This document shows positions 1 through 8,961 of a stretch of 64,000 nt of DNA, one piece after another. The notes under the pieces are model-generated. The model had not been told where the DNA came from. It made no database searches and worked only from the letters and a program-made list of their open reading frames with translations. This DNA is from Chloroflexota bacterium. GTDB taxonomy: Bacteria > Chloroflexota > UBA11872 > VXNJ01. The translations under genes and the position numbers were made by a program. Position 1 is the first letter of the stretch. Every line of letters starts with the position of its first letter. The stretch lies in the NCBI GenBank assembly GCA_026707405.1, contig JAPOWW010000003.1, positions 186,001-250,000 of the forward strand, given 5' to 3'.

Positions 1-969
1 GAAACTCCGCGGCTTGCCCGCGAGATGGGTCTGGATCGATTGCTTGTCAAGTTCGAGGGGTCGAATCCCACGGGCACCGTCAAAGACCGCTCCACCGTCA
101 CCGCCGTCGCTGCGGCCCTGCAATTCGGATTCGACCGGATAGGCGTAGTGACCACTGGGAACGCCGGATCGTCGCTCGGCAGCTATGCGGCGAGAGCCGG
201 AATTCGTGCATTCGTCTTCTCCTCCGCGACGTGTGCCAAGCCCAAGGTCAGTCACATCGCCGCCGCGACGCCGGACTTCTACCTGTATGACGGCGACTAC
301 GACGCGATGATCGGCGGGTTTGACTCGGTGATCGACGAAGGTACCGTCTTCGACGCCGGGGCAACCCGAAACGCCTACAAGCAAGACGGCAAGAAGACGA
401 TCGCCTACGAGATCTTTGAGCAGATGGGCCTCCAGGTCCCGGATTTCGTCATTTATCCGATAGGTATAGGCGAGGCGCTGCTGGCCGGTCAGCGGGCGTT
501 CGCGGAATTGAAAGCGGCCGGACACGCCGATTCCGTGCCGCGGCCCGTTTGCGCTCAGTCAACCGAGGCCGACACTGTTATTCGCGCGCTGGAAACGGGC
601 GGTCCCCTGGTCCCCCGAACCATCGGTCACACCGTCGCTGAAGGCGTGGCTGTAGGCGACCTCGGCCCGAAAGGTGAGTGGGTCCTGAGAGTCACTCGCG
701 ACGACAACGGGCTGGGCGCGGCTTCGACCGACCGCGAGATTCTCGACTGGCAGGCGAAGCTGGTGCGCCTGGAGGGCATTTGGGCGGGCCCCACAGGTTG
801 CGTTACGCTTCCCGCTCTGGCGAAGCTGGTCCGCCAGGGGGCGATTCCCAAGGATGCGAGCGTCGTTTGCCTGGTTACCGAGACAGGGCTAAAAGATGAT
901 GCCGAGCCCGCTGCTATGACGCCGCTGGCGCCAACTGTTGAGAACGTGCGAAACATCCTGTTGTCATAA
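1..969 (+). CDS. Threonine synthase-family PLP enzyme (5' end outside window)
   Basis: The reading frame is open from base 1, so the gene begins upstream and about 80-100 N-terminal residues are missing. Visible are the fold type II PLP-lysine motif SNPTGTVKDR (Lys at about residue 28 of the visible part), the glycine-rich phosphate loop TTGNAGSSLGSYAARAG, and the C-terminal ETGLKD stretch that matches the threonine synthase signature. The family converts O-phosphohomoserine to threonine in the cytoplasm, but related beta-eliminating or beta-replacing enzymes share these motifs, so the exact substrate is open. A cupin gene follows after 26 bases with its own Shine-Dalgarno, and the pair is probably cotranscribed. 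Confidence 0.85.
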   Translation, partial: ETPRLAREMGLDRLLVKFEGSNPTGTVKDRSTVTAVAAALQFGFDRIGVVTTGNAGSSLGSYAARAGIRAFVFSSATCAKPKVSHIAAATPDFYLYDGDYDAMIGGFDSVIDEGTVFDAGATRNAYKQDGKKTIAYEIFEQMGLQVPDFVIYPIGIGEALLAGQRAFAELKAAGHADSVPRPVCAQSTEADTVIRALETGGPLVPRTIGHTVAEGVAVGDLGPKGEWVLRVTRDDNGLGAASTDREILDWQAKLVRLEGIWAGPTGCVTLPALAKLVRQGAIPKDASVVCLVTETGLKDDAEPAAMTPLAPTVENVRNILLS

Positions 970-995
970 GACACGTTTAGGAAGGGGAACGAAAG

Positions 996-1325
996 ATGTT
1001 CGTTGTGGATTCCGCGGACAAGCCTGAGGTCGAGTCGCCGTTTCCAGGCGTTGGAAGGAAGCCCCTGGTATGGGGCGACCGTATGTTATTCACCCAGATA
1101 ATCATGCGCCGGGACTCCGTAGTCGAGCGTCACGACCACCCGTATGAGCAGATGGGGTATTGCATCGAAGGGGCGATCGAGCTGGAGGTTGGAGACGAGA
1201 AGGCTGTCTGCTCTGCCGGCTCGGCTTGGACGATTCCGTCTGGAGTCAGACACGCCGCCAGGGCGCTCGAAGACTCGATCCTCGTCGAGGCCTTCAGTCC
1301 CCCGCGTGACGACTACAAAGACTGA
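996..1325 (+). CDS. Small cupin-domain protein
   Basis: This is a 109-residue single-domain cupin. Motif 1 is recognisable as RHDHPYEQMGYCIEG, with metal-ligand histidines and a downstream Glu/Gln. Motif 2 contains IPSGVRHAA with the second histidine. The ATG at 996 is preceded by GGAAGGGG at a suitable distance. Single-domain cupins of this size are often isomerases, dioxygenases or ligand sensors; nothing here fixes which. It follows the PLP-enzyme gene closely and may act on or sense a related metabolite. Confidence 0.85.
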   Translation: MFVVDSADKPEVESPFPGVGRKPLVWGDRMLFTQIIMRRDSVVERHDHPYEQMGYCIEGAIELEVGDEKAVCSAGSAWTIPSGVRHAARALEDSILVEAFSPPRDDYKD

Positions 1326-1373
1326 TCTCAATGGGCGGGCCGCCGAAGTCCAATATGGAACTGGGCGGGAGTT

Positions 1374-1700
1374 CTAGGACAGCCTCCGCTCGTACCATTC
1401 GAGGGCTGATATCGGAATCCCCGCGCGGATGACCCACTTATCCGGCCCCGCCCGCGCGCCGGATGGAGCTTTTTCGAAGAGCCCGGTGGCGCACAGTTCG
1501 TCGATCAGATCTGACGTCGTCTCCAGTCGCCACTGGTTCCCGGGGTCGCTTCCGTCCACGTGGGGCTGCGCCAGCTCCGCGATTCCATTGGAGGAGTCTT
1601 GCTCCAGGCGAAATACGTTTGCCTGCCGTGCCCCTGGAAGGCTTGCGACGCGTTCCACTAGGGCAACGAGCACTTTCTCGGCTTCGGCGCTCACAATCAT
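1374..1700 (-). CDS. Hypothetical protein, about 108 aa
   Basis: I do not recognise a family. The protein has a balanced composition, with an amphipathic N-terminal helix (SAEAEKVLVALVERVA), a central stretch suggesting a small alpha/beta or winged-helix fold (TSDLIDELCATGLF), and a C-terminus ending in SALEWYERRLS. The competing plus-strand frames here are Arg/Ser/Pro-rich and look like shadows. The frame can start at GTG 1706, but that codon lies inside an inverted repeat, so ATG 1700 is preferred. It is divergent from the epimerase gene. The short distance and the repeat between them suggest shared control. Confidence 0.55.
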   Translation of the reverse strand: MIVSAEAEKVLVALVERVASLPGARQANVFRLEQDSSNGIAELAQPHVDGSDPGNQWRLETTSDLIDELCATGLFEKAPSGARAGPDKWVIRAGIPISALEWYERRLS

Positions 1701-1703
1701 GAC

Positions 1704-1726
1704 CACGATACTAGTGCGCTATCGTG
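1704..1726. repeat. Inverted repeat between divergent genes (operator candidate)
   Basis: CACGATA and TATCGTG form perfect 7-base arms separated by nine bases. The repeat sits exactly in the gap between the divergent hypothetical gene (start 1700, minus) and the epimerase frame (from 1728, plus). This placement suits a transcription factor site. No T-tract follows on either strand, so a terminator is unlikely. Confidence 0.4.
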
Positions 1727-1727
1727 A

Positions 1728-2837
1728 TTGATCAAAAGGACGATTTGCGACGATGATCTGGAAACTCCTGCACAAAACCCCTCGCACACTCACTTGAACG
1801 CCGACCGTACGCCCGTATCCTTCGGAACGGAATCCGAAGTGGACGACTTCATGACCCAGCCTTCCCGAGCCGTGGTGGATGCGCTTCGCGGCGGTGAAGG
1901 CAACATTGTGTGTCTGGGCGTCGGTGGCAAGATGGGGCATACGCTAGCGACCCTCGCCGTAAACGCCATAGAACAGGCCAACGGTGACAGAACGGTATTT
2001 GGCGTCTCTCGATTTTCCGACGACCGCGCCGCCCAAAAGCTCCAGTCGTCAGGCGTGACCACCGTCAGGTGCGACCTGCTCGACAGCGCCGCTTTGGATA
2101 ATCTGCCCGACGCGACGGACGTAATTTTTTTGGCGGGTCGAAAATTCGGATCGACCGGCGCCGAGAGTCTCACTTGGGCGCTCAACGTCTACATGCCGGG
2201 GCTTGTGGCCGAGCGTTATAGGGACGCCCGGATCGTCGTGTTTTCTACTGGCAACGTCTATCCATTCAGTCCCGCCAACGGAGCTGGAGCCGACGAGTCG
2301 ACTCTTCCTGCCCCTGTTGGCGAGTACGCTCAGTCCTGCCTCGGCCGTGAGCGCGTGTTTCAGCATTTCTCAGAGGAGTTTGGCACGCGCGTTTGCATCA
2401 TGCGGTTGAACTACGCCATCGACATGCGTTACGGGGTCTTGCTCGACATTGGCAGCCGTGTTCTGAATCGCCAATCTGTCGATCTGTCGATGGGATACGT
2501 AAACGTCATCTGGCAGGGCGAGGCCTGCGACCGCGCGCTTCGATGTCTGGGAATAGCCTCCAGTCCGGCGTCCGTGCTCAACGTTACCGGGGCTGAGACG
2601 CTGTCCGTACGCTGGATAGCCGAACGGTTCGGTGAATGCTTCGACATCGCCCCGAGATTCGAGGGCGGCGAAAGTCCGGAGGCACTCCTCAGCGACGCGT
2701 CCAGGTGCGCGGATTTGTTCGGCCCGCCTCAGGTCTCGGCTCGGCAAATGATTGATTGGGTCGCCGGCTGGCTGGCGAGCGGTGGTCCGACGCTTATGAA
2801 GCCGACTGGATATGAGGTCAGAGACGGTCGGTTCTAA
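1728..2837 (+). CDS. NAD-dependent epimerase/dehydratase family protein
   Basis: This is an extended short-chain dehydrogenase with a Rossmann NAD-binding site near the N-terminus (VCLGVGGKMG). The second strand-turn (FGVSRFSD) carries the cofactor-specificity region, and VVFSTGNVYPFS is the catalytic Ser/Thr region. The catalytic-tyrosine region reads GEYAQSCLGRER, so the usual YxxxK lysine is not in place. This variant YxxxxxxxRE arrangement occurs in an epimerase-like subfamily. The start is uncertain: TTG 1728, GTG 1839 or ATG 1851 are all in frame, and family length favours 1839-1851. The DNA glycosylase starts 17 bases after its stop. The sugar or polyol substrate is unknown. Confidence 0.8.
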   Translation: MIKRTICDDDLETPAQNPSHTHLNADRTPVSFGTESEVDDFMTQPSRAVVDALRGGEGNIVCLGVGGKMGHTLATLAVNAIEQANGDRTVFGVSRFSDDRAAQKLQSSGVTTVRCDLLDSAALDNLPDATDVIFLAGRKFGSTGAESLTWALNVYMPGLVAERYRDARIVVFSTGNVYPFSPANGAGADESTLPAPVGEYAQSCLGRERVFQHFSEEFGTRVCIMRLNYAIDMRYGVLLDIGSRVLNRQSVDLSMGYVNVIWQGEACDRALRCLGIASSPASVLNVTGAETLSVRWIAERFGECFDIAPRFEGGESPEALLSDASRCADLFGPPQVSARQMIDWVAGWLASGGPTLMKPTGYEVRDGRF

Positions 2838-2854
2838 GCTCCATTTCGACGGTT

Positions 2855-3730
2855 ATGTCCGGCCCTGCCAATAGCGTCGAGCTGCGGGCCGTTCCACCAT
2901 TCGACCTCGCGCAGGTCGTGCGCTCGCACGGTTGGATAGCGCTTCCGCCGTTTCGATGGGATGAGTCGTCGCAGACCCTATCCACGGCGTGTGAGCTGGA
3001 AGGCCGCCCTGCGATGGTCTCCGTGCGGGAATCTAAACCCAATACCGTGGCGGCGACGTGGACGGGCTTGGCCGTTGAATCTTCGGTCGCGGACGTCGTC
3101 TATCGAATGCTGGGACTATCGGAAGACCTATCGACATTTCAGCGAAAATGCGGGCGACGAAAGCGATTTCGCCACATCGCGAAGCGCGGGCTGGGACTTC
3201 TGCTCCGTTCGCCGACTCTTTGGGAAGACGCCGTGAAAGTGCTGTGCACGACGAACATCAGTTGGGCGGGAACCAGAGGCATGGTGCGGCGTGTGGTCGA
3301 CGAATTCGGGTCCGAGGCCCCCGGCGGTGTGCGTTGCTTTCCGGGTCCGGCAGTCATCGTGGAGGCCGGAGCGCAAGCGCTGGCCGAACGCGCCAAGCTG
3401 GGGTACCGGGCGCCGCACCTTGCAGAGTTCGCCTCGGCGGTCTCAGACAAGCGTATCGACCTTCGCAAATGGGAGGACCGACGGGTTGACTCGAACGAAG
3501 TTCGACAGGAGATACTCGCGGTCAAGGGCTTCGGCGAATACGCTGCCGCCACTATCATGGCCTTGACCGGACGTTACGACCGCGTCCCGATCGACACGGC
3601 GTACATGGACTTCGTCACGCACCGCTATTTTGGAGGCTCCAGACCTTCCCGCAAGGCTGCGGAGGCCGTTTATGAGTCGTGGGGAGAGTGGAAACATCTT
3701 GCCTACTGGTTTGAACGTTTTGCCGACTAA
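2855..3730 (+). CDS. HhH-GPD superfamily DNA glycosylase (AlkA-like)
   Basis: The protein is about 291 residues. Its C-terminal half carries a helix-hairpin-helix (VKGFGEYAAATIMALTG) followed by the presumed catalytic aspartate in DRVPIDTAYMDFV, the arrangement of the HhH-GPD base-excision glycosylases. The N-terminal part resembles the AlkA/OGG-type beta domain, and the middle contains a basic helix (KCGRRKRFRHIAKRG). It would remove alkylated or oxidised bases by cleaving the N-glycosidic bond. No Fe-S cysteine cluster is visible at the C-terminus, which argues against the Nth/MutY branch. ATG 2855 gives the best length. Confidence 0.85.
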   Translation: MSGPANSVELRAVPPFDLAQVVRSHGWIALPPFRWDESSQTLSTACELEGRPAMVSVRESKPNTVAATWTGLAVESSVADVVYRMLGLSEDLSTFQRKCGRRKRFRHIAKRGLGLLLRSPTLWEDAVKVLCTTNISWAGTRGMVRRVVDEFGSEAPGGVRCFPGPAVIVEAGAQALAERAKLGYRAPHLAEFASAVSDKRIDLRKWEDRRVDSNEVRQEILAVKGFGEYAAATIMALTGRYDRVPIDTAYMDFVTHRYFGGSRPSRKAAEAVYESWGEWKHLAYWFERFAD

Positions 3731-3982
3731 CCAGACCACTGTTGGCGGGAGCAATCTGATAAAGCGTCGACTGGTACGAGTTTCGGGGATTCGACCGCGA
3801 GCGCGTTCAGGCGGCCCGCGCGGCGGTGGCCCGCGTCCAAACCTCTGCGGCGTCACGCCGTTGACGCGTTTTCACGTGAGTGTGGAGAACAGTCAAGTCT
3901 CGTGCTCCCAAGACGCAGCCTCGCCTAACATAGACGGAGCAACTCAAACGGCACGGAGCCAAAAGGAAGAGGGCTTGCCAAT

Positions 3983-4366
3983 ATGGTAATGAACGCGCTG
4001 ATTGGCGCGGCTGGGAAAATGAGCGACGAGGAACAGCAGCAATTCCAGGACAGGGTTTGCGCGGACGGAGAGGTGATTCTCGCCGCTTTCAAAACGAAGC
4101 GTGACAGCTACGTGTTCACCGATCGAAGGTTCATGTACGAAGACGTCCAGGGCATAACCGGTCGGAAACGCAGTTTGCGGAGCGTGCCGTATTCGAAGAT
4201 CAGCGCCTTCGAGATCGAATCTTCGGGGGTCTTCGATACGGACGGAGAAATGAAGCTATGGGTCAGCGGCTATCCGGGGACCATGGACTTCGAGTTCCGT
4301 AAAGGGATCGATATTTATCTAATCCAGGCGCTTCTGGTAGCGCAGATTCACAAGGAAGAGTCCTAG
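3983..4366 (+). CDS. Bacterial PH-domain protein
   Basis: This 127-residue protein resembles the bacterial PH-like domain family seen in YvbH-type proteins. A helical N-terminus precedes a beta-rich core with YVFTDRRFMYEDVQGITGRK and the hydrophobic YSKISAFEIESSGVF strand pair, and it ends in an amphipathic helix. The motif in which a protein shows its own fold through TDRR...GRK is typical of this family. ATG 3983 has GAAGAGG upstream, and a second ATG lies at 3989. The function is unknown. The 252 bases upstream, from 3731, hold no convincing gene. Confidence 0.75.
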   Translation: MVMNALIGAAGKMSDEEQQQFQDRVCADGEVILAAFKTKRDSYVFTDRRFMYEDVQGITGRKRSLRSVPYSKISAFEIESSGVFDTDGEMKLWVSGYPGTMDFEFRKGIDIYLIQALLVAQIHKEES

Positions 4367-4402
4367 CACAACGTTGAAATCCGCTCCCGAATAGGTAGTC
4401 CA

Positions 4403-5890
4403 ATGCCCCAGCAAGCCCGCATCACCGTTGAGGCCAGCCATCCGATCGCTCGCATAAGGCCGGAGCTTTACTCCCAATTCATCGAGCCGTTGGGTAAGTG
4501 TGTGTACGAAGGTATTTGGGTAGCCGACCGGCCCGATATCCCGCAGGAGAATGGAATGCGGACTTTCGCGCTCGACGCGCTGCGCCGCCTCGGACCCGCC
4601 GCCGTGCGCTGGCCCGGCGGGTGCTTTGCCGACCAGCACCATTGGCGCGAAGGCATCGGCGATCCAGCGCAGAGACCGGTGCGCCTGAACTTGTGGTGGG
4701 GCGGATTCGAGACCCATGCCTTTGGCACCCACGAGTATTTCGATTTCTGCGAGCGCATCGGGGCCTTTCCTTACATCTGCGGCAACGTCGGTTCCGGCAC
4801 GGTCGCGGAGATGCGCGACTGGCTGGAGTACTGCAACGCGGAAGGTCCCACGACGCTCACCGAGGAGCGGCGGAAGAACGGCAGCGCCAAGCCGCTCGGC
4901 GTGCGGTTTTGGGGTGTCGGCAACGAAAACTACGGCTGCGGAGGACACATGAGTCCCGCCGACTATGCGGCCGAATATCGGAAGTTCGCCACCCAGCTCC
5001 GTCGGGTGGACCCGAGCGTCGAGTTGATCGCCGCGGGCTACACCGCCGAGTACAATCGCAAGCTGCTCGAAGCTCTAATAACCGAACGCGAGCAAAGCCG
5101 CGAACTGATCGACCACGTCGCCGTGCACAGGTTTTTCCGCACCGGAGGCCACGACGTCGAGTTTTCCGAGGAAGACTATTACTCGTCAGTGGCAGAATCG
5201 CTGCTGCTCGACGGCGACATCGTCAAGGCTGACGGCCTTTTCAAGAACTATGAAGACCCCAGCAAGCGGATCGGCCTCGTCATCGACGAGTGGGGCACTT
5301 GGCACTCGAACGCGCCCAGAGACGACGGTCTGTTTCAACGGAACACGATGCGCGACGCAGTTGTCGCCGCTGGCTGTCTTAACACATTCACTAACTGGTC
5401 GCAGCGAGTGGTGCTAACCAGCACGGCCCAGGCCATCAATGTGCTCACGCACGTGATCGCCGTCGACGGCCGCCATGCCTGGCTTACTCCCATCTTCCAC
5501 GTGTTCGAGATGGTTCGCAATCACGTTGGCAACGACGCCCTTACGACGAATATCGTATGCCCGGATCTCGCTGGCGGCGACGGGTCGTCGGGAGGTGTGC
5601 CCCAGATCAGCGCGTCCGCGTCGGCCGATCCGGAAAGGCGGGCAGGCGTGGTATGCGCGGTAAACCGCCATATCTCGGAACCGGCCGATTGCACCGTTGC
5701 GTTCGCCGATCTTTCGGTCCAGTCGGCGTCTGCAAGCCTTCTATCGGAGAGCGCGCCCAACGTCTTCAACGACGCTGCCAATCCCGACCGCGTCACGCCT
5801 TCGCCGACTGGCGTCGACGTTGATAACGGCGGGCTTCGCATGGAGCTGCCCCCGCATTCGGTGGCGCTTTTCAGCGTCGAGTTGACCTAA
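4403..5890 (+). CDS. Alpha-L-arabinofuranosidase, GH51
   Basis: The 495-residue length is normal for GH51 retaining arabinofuranosidases, which release terminal L-arabinofuranose from arabinan, arabinoxylan or arabinogalactan. The acid/base glutamate is Glu175 in GVGNENYGCGG and the nucleophile is Glu296 in LVIDEWGTWH. The N-terminal signature RWPGGCFADQHHW is also conserved. The C-terminal ~120 residues form the usual beta-sandwich. There is no signal peptide, so it probably acts in the cytoplasm on imported oligosaccharides. It converges on the DUF35 gene, and the two stop codons overlap at 5887-5890. Confidence 0.93.
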   Translation: MPQQARITVEASHPIARIRPELYSQFIEPLGKCVYEGIWVADRPDIPQENGMRTFALDALRRLGPAAVRWPGGCFADQHHWREGIGDPAQRPVRLNLWWGGFETHAFGTHEYFDFCERIGAFPYICGNVGSGTVAEMRDWLEYCNAEGPTTLTEERRKNGSAKPLGVRFWGVGNENYGCGGHMSPADYAAEYRKFATQLRRVDPSVELIAAGYTAEYNRKLLEALITEREQSRELIDHVAVHRFFRTGGHDVEFSEEDYYSSVAESLLLDGDIVKADGLFKNYEDPSKRIGLVIDEWGTWHSNAPRDDGLFQRNTMRDAVVAAGCLNTFTNWSQRVVLTSTAQAINVLTHVIAVDGRHAWLTPIFHVFEMVRNHVGNDALTTNIVCPDLAGGDGSSGGVPQISASASADPERRAGVVCAVNRHISEPADCTVAFADLSVQSASASLLSESAPNVFNDAANPDRVTPSPTGVDVDNGGLRMELPPHSVALFSVELT

Positions 5891-6216
5891 CCTCCTGCGT
5901 CCGCGATCCGGAAGACCGGCCCCCGCTTCTCGTCGACGCTACTGAGGTCGAGCTTCGCGCCGATCCGGGCCTTCTCGCCAGGCTCCAGCCGGCCCATCAC
6001 TCTCGGGCCTTCTTCCAGTTCGACCAGGACCACCGTGTAAGGGACCTCCTGCTCGTAGCGGGTCGGCCCGACGTGAATCGCCGTCCATACTCGGACCATC
6101 CCGCGACCCGTAAACGAAACCTCATGACGCTCGTCGCTCCCGCACTCGGGGCAATAGAGCCGGGGTGGCATGAACAGGCCGTCGCACGCGGCGCATCGAT
6201 AGCCGGTCAGACCCAT
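5887..6216 (-). CDS. DUF35 OB-fold acyl-CoA-associated Zn-ribbon protein
   Basis: This 109-residue protein has a rubredoxin-like zinc ribbon (CAACDGLFMPPRLYCPEC) followed by an OB-fold segment (GRGMVRVWTAIHVGP and PYTVVLVELEEGPRVMGRL), which is the DUF35 architecture. DUF35 proteins pair with thiolase-like enzymes and are needed for their activity or CoA-substrate binding, as in steroid side-chain aldolases. The frame is open further upstream, but ATG 6216 lies 7 bases after the thiolase stop and begins with the ribbon, so it is chosen. It is the last gene of the ligase-thiolase-DUF35 operon. Confidence 0.9.
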   Translation of the reverse strand: MGLTGYRCAACDGLFMPPRLYCPECGSDERHEVSFTGRGMVRVWTAIHVGPTRYEQEVPYTVVLVELEEGPRVMGRLEPGEKARIGAKLDLSSVDEKRGPVFRIADAGG

Positions 6217-6223
6217 CGCGAGG

Positions 6224-7420
6224 CTAGGACCTGCCGAGGATGTGAACGGTTGCCACGGCGTCGGCCCCTCCAAGGTTGTGAGCCAGAGCCGCTTCCGGAT
6301 TCGTGATCTGGTTGACGGCGTTGCCCCGGATCTGGACCGTGAGATCGTAAATCTGCGCAAGACCCGTGGCGCCTACCGGATGTCCCTTTGCAATGAGCCC
6401 ACCACTCGGATTGACGGGAAGGCTGCCATCGAGCGCGGTCTCGCCGGACTGCACAGCCGGTCCGCCTTCGCCCTTTGGAAAGAACCCTAAGTCTTCTGTC
6501 GCAACTATCTCGGCTACGGTAAAGCAGTCGTGCACCTCGGCCACGTCGATGTCGGAGGGACTTAGACCGGCCATCTCGTAAGCTGCTTGCGCGGCCTTCA
6601 CGGAAGCGGAAAAGCTGGTCAGATCGCGCATTCCCGTCAAAGCGCTCGGACCTGTGGCGTGCCCCGAGCCAAGGATTCGCACCGGTTTGCCTGCGAAGTC
6701 ACCCGCCATTTCAGTCGGACAGAGGATCGCTGCGGCTGCGCCGTCGCTTATGGGCGGGCAGTCGAAAAGGCGGATCGGTTCGGCTATGAAGCGTGAGTTG
6801 ACGACCTCCTCCAGATCGGTGGCGCGGCGAAACTGCGCCTTCGGATTGTTAAGGCCGTTTTGATGGTTCTTGATCGACACCTGCGCGATCTGTTCACGCG
6901 TGGTGCCGTATTTCTCCATGTGGGCTTCCATCACCATTGCGAACGCACCCGGAAACGTCAGTCCGGTGCGCATTTCGGATTCCTCGTCACCCGCTGTGGA
7001 AAGCGCCGCCGTGATTTCGCCAATCGGCATCGCCGACATCTTTTCAACGCCTGTGACGAGGACAAAGTCGTAGAGACCGAGCGCGACGGTCAGAAACCCC
7101 TCGCGGAGCGCGAGTCCGCCCGAAGCGCAGGCCCCTTCAACTTTGGTTGCGGGGATGCCTTCAAGTCCCAATCGCCCTGCCACGACGGCCGCCAGCGAGC
7201 CTTGTCCTGCAAGCCGCTCGCCAGCGAAGTTCCCTAGGTAGATGGCTTGGATGCTTGACTGGTCCACGCCGCTGTCGGCGATAGCGTCCCGACACGCGTC
7301 GACGGCCAGCTTAGTTATGTCCTGACCTTCCAGCCGTCCAAACGGGGTTGATCCCACGCCAAGGATGGATACCGGCCGCAGTCCGTTGCCCTGCCTGGCC
7401 GATCCGCTCGCCGTCGTCAT
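6224..7420 (-). CDS. Thiolase family protein (SCP-x type)
   Basis: This 398-residue SCP-x-type thiolase keeps the nucleophile region EGACASGGLALREG, the HDCF motif characteristic of this branch, and the C-terminal GGLIAKGHPVGATG with the catalytic histidine. Family enzymes carry out thiolytic or retro-aldol cleavage of 3-keto- or 3-hydroxyacyl-CoA. The neighbouring DUF35 subunit is the usual partner of the SCP-x/Ltp2-like group. The start is ATG 7420, overlapping the ligase stop by 4 bases; upstream in-frame codons run into the ligase and were rejected. Substrate chain type is not readable, but branched or cyclic acids are plausible. Confidence 0.92.
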   Translation of the reverse strand: MTTASGSARQGNGLRPVSILGVGSTPFGRLEGQDITKLAVDACRDAIADSGVDQSSIQAIYLGNFAGERLAGQGSLAAVVAGRLGLEGIPATKVEGACASGGLALREGFLTVALGLYDFVLVTGVEKMSAMPIGEITAALSTAGDEESEMRTGLTFPGAFAMVMEAHMEKYGTTREQIAQVSIKNHQNGLNNPKAQFRRATDLEEVVNSRFIAEPIRLFDCPPISDGAAAAILCPTEMAGDFAGKPVRILGSGHATGPSALTGMRDLTSFSASVKAAQAAYEMAGLSPSDIDVAEVHDCFTVAEIVATEDLGFFPKGEGGPAVQSGETALDGSLPVNPSGGLIAKGHPVGATGLAQIYDLTVQIRGNAVNQITNPEAALAHNLGGADAVATVHILGRS

Positions 7421-8961
7421 ACGCGCCTCCCCCGGCCCGACCAGTAACGCTCGCGCAGTTCTCGTTTCAATATCTTCCCGTACGCATTCTTCGGCAGCAC
7501 CGGCAAAAACTCCACCGAAGTCGGTTTCTTGTAGCTGGCCATATTGCTTCGGCAGAAATCCATAATGTCCCGATCTGTCGCCTTGGTATTTTCGTTTAAC
7601 ACGACCAGCGCCTTGACCGTCTCTCCCCATTTTTCATCCGGCACGCCTATCACGGCAACATCGGCAACTGCGGGATGGGTCGCGATGACTTCCTCGACCT
7701 CCCGAGGATAAACGTTCGCCCCGCCGCTTATTATCATGTCCTTCTTTCGGTCGGTGATGTAGAGGTAACCATCCGAGTCCAGGTTGCCCAGATCGCCCGT
7801 GTGCAGCCATCCGTTTCTAAGCGTCTCCGCCGTCGCCTCGGCGTTGTTCCAGTACCCCTTCATCACCAGATCGCCGCGAACAACGATTTCACCCGTCTCG
7901 CCGGCAGGCAGTTCGTGGTCCTGCTCGTCCACCACCGATACCCGAACCCCCGTCACTGCGCGGCCCGCCGAAGCGAGTCGTCGAAAGGCAACCGGGTCGC
8001 CCTCGATCCGGTGCTCCTCTATGGGCAGCGTGGTCACCGCCATTGGAGCCTCGCCCTGACCGAATATCTGAACGAAGATCGAGCCGAACGTACGCACCGC
8101 CTCGACCAGGTGCTCTGTATACATGGGGCCGCCTCCGTAGATCACTGTATGAAGGCTGGACAGGTCGAAGTCTTCCTTGTCGTCGCTCGCCACCAGAAGG
8201 TTGATCATCGTGGGAGCCAGGAAGAGCGTTGTGACTCGGTATCGCTCGATAGCGCCGAATATCTTGCGGGGCTCGAATTTTGGTGTTCCGGTGAAGGCGC
8301 TGGCCGCGCCGCGAGCAAGGTTGTGAAACATGCACAGCCCCGAGCCGTGCGTGATCGGCGCGGCATGGAGAATTACGTCGTCGGGCGCGGCCGGATTTAT
8401 GTCGAGCAGGTAGCCCTGCGCCATCGCCATCAGGTTGCGATGGGTGAGCATGGCGCCCTTGGGACGGCCTGTGGTCCCCGACGTGTAAAAGAGCCAGGCC
8501 ACGTCGTCCGAGTCTGGCAGCGCCGACGGCACGTTTTCCGATGACGCGTTCAGGAGTTCGTCGTAACCCAGATCCCCATCAGGATCGCCGCCCACGCAGA
8601 CAAAGTGTTTGACGGTATCGAGCGATCCGCGAATCTCGGCAAGGTGATCGCGAAACTCGTGAGCGTACACAAGCGCAAATGCGCCTGAATCGTTCAGCAA
8701 GTACTCGTGCTCGCGTGGCTGAAGCCGGGCGTTCATCGGTACGACCGCCATTCCAGCCTTCATCGGCGCCAGAATCGTCTCCAGACCCTGATGGCAATTA
8801 GGCAACAACATCCCCACCCGGTCGCCGCCGCGACCGCAAAGATCGATCAGTGCGTTGGCGAGGCGGTTCACTCGCGCCTCGGCCTCGTGAAACGAGACTA
8901 CGGTATCGCCGTCGAGCCACGCGGGCCGGTCGGGATAGCGGCACGCGCTGCGCGTGAGCAT
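7417..8961 (-). CDS. AMP-forming acyl-CoA synthetase
   Basis: This ~514-residue member of the ANL superfamily has the AMP-binding P-loop FYTSGTTGRPKGAMLTHRN, the adenine motif region IFGQGEAP, the hinge TGDLGNLDSDGYLYITDRKKD, and the C-terminal NAYGKILKREL with the catalytic lysine. It would activate a carboxylic acid to its CoA thioester, feeding the thiolase/DUF35 pair that follows with a 4-base overlap. ATG 8961 is 20 bases from the nearest Shine-Dalgarno (AGGGAGG). A CTG at 8976 lies five bases from it and would restore the family-typical N-terminus LDIGHML, so a non-AUG start is possible. Confidence 0.92.
   Translation of the reverse strand: MLTRSACRYPDRPAWLDGDTVVSFHEAEARVNRLANALIDLCGRGGDRVGMLLPNCHQGLETILAPMKAGMAVVPMNARLQPREHEYLLNDSGAFALVYAHEFRDHLAEIRGSLDTVKHFVCVGGDPDGDLGYDELLNASSENVPSALPDSDDVAWLFYTSGTTGRPKGAMLTHRNLMAMAQGYLLDINPAAPDDVILHAAPITHGSGLCMFHNLARGAASAFTGTPKFEPRKIFGAIERYRVTTLFLAPTMINLLVASDDKEDFDLSSLHTVIYGGGPMYTEHLVEAVRTFGSIFVQIFGQGEAPMAVTTLPIEEHRIEGDPVAFRRLASAGRAVTGVRVSVVDEQDHELPAGETGEIVVRGDLVMKGYWNNAEATAETLRNGWLHTGDLGNLDSDGYLYITDRKKDMIISGGANVYPREVEEVIATHPAVADVAVIGVPDEKWGETVKALVVLNENTKATDRDIMDFCRSNMASYKKPTSVEFLPVLPKNAYGKILKRELRERYWSGRGRRV

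Noticed and set aside
7675-8544. 289-codon plus-strand frame inside the acyl-CoA ligase
   Set aside because: The opposite strand encodes an unmistakable ligase with all core motifs.
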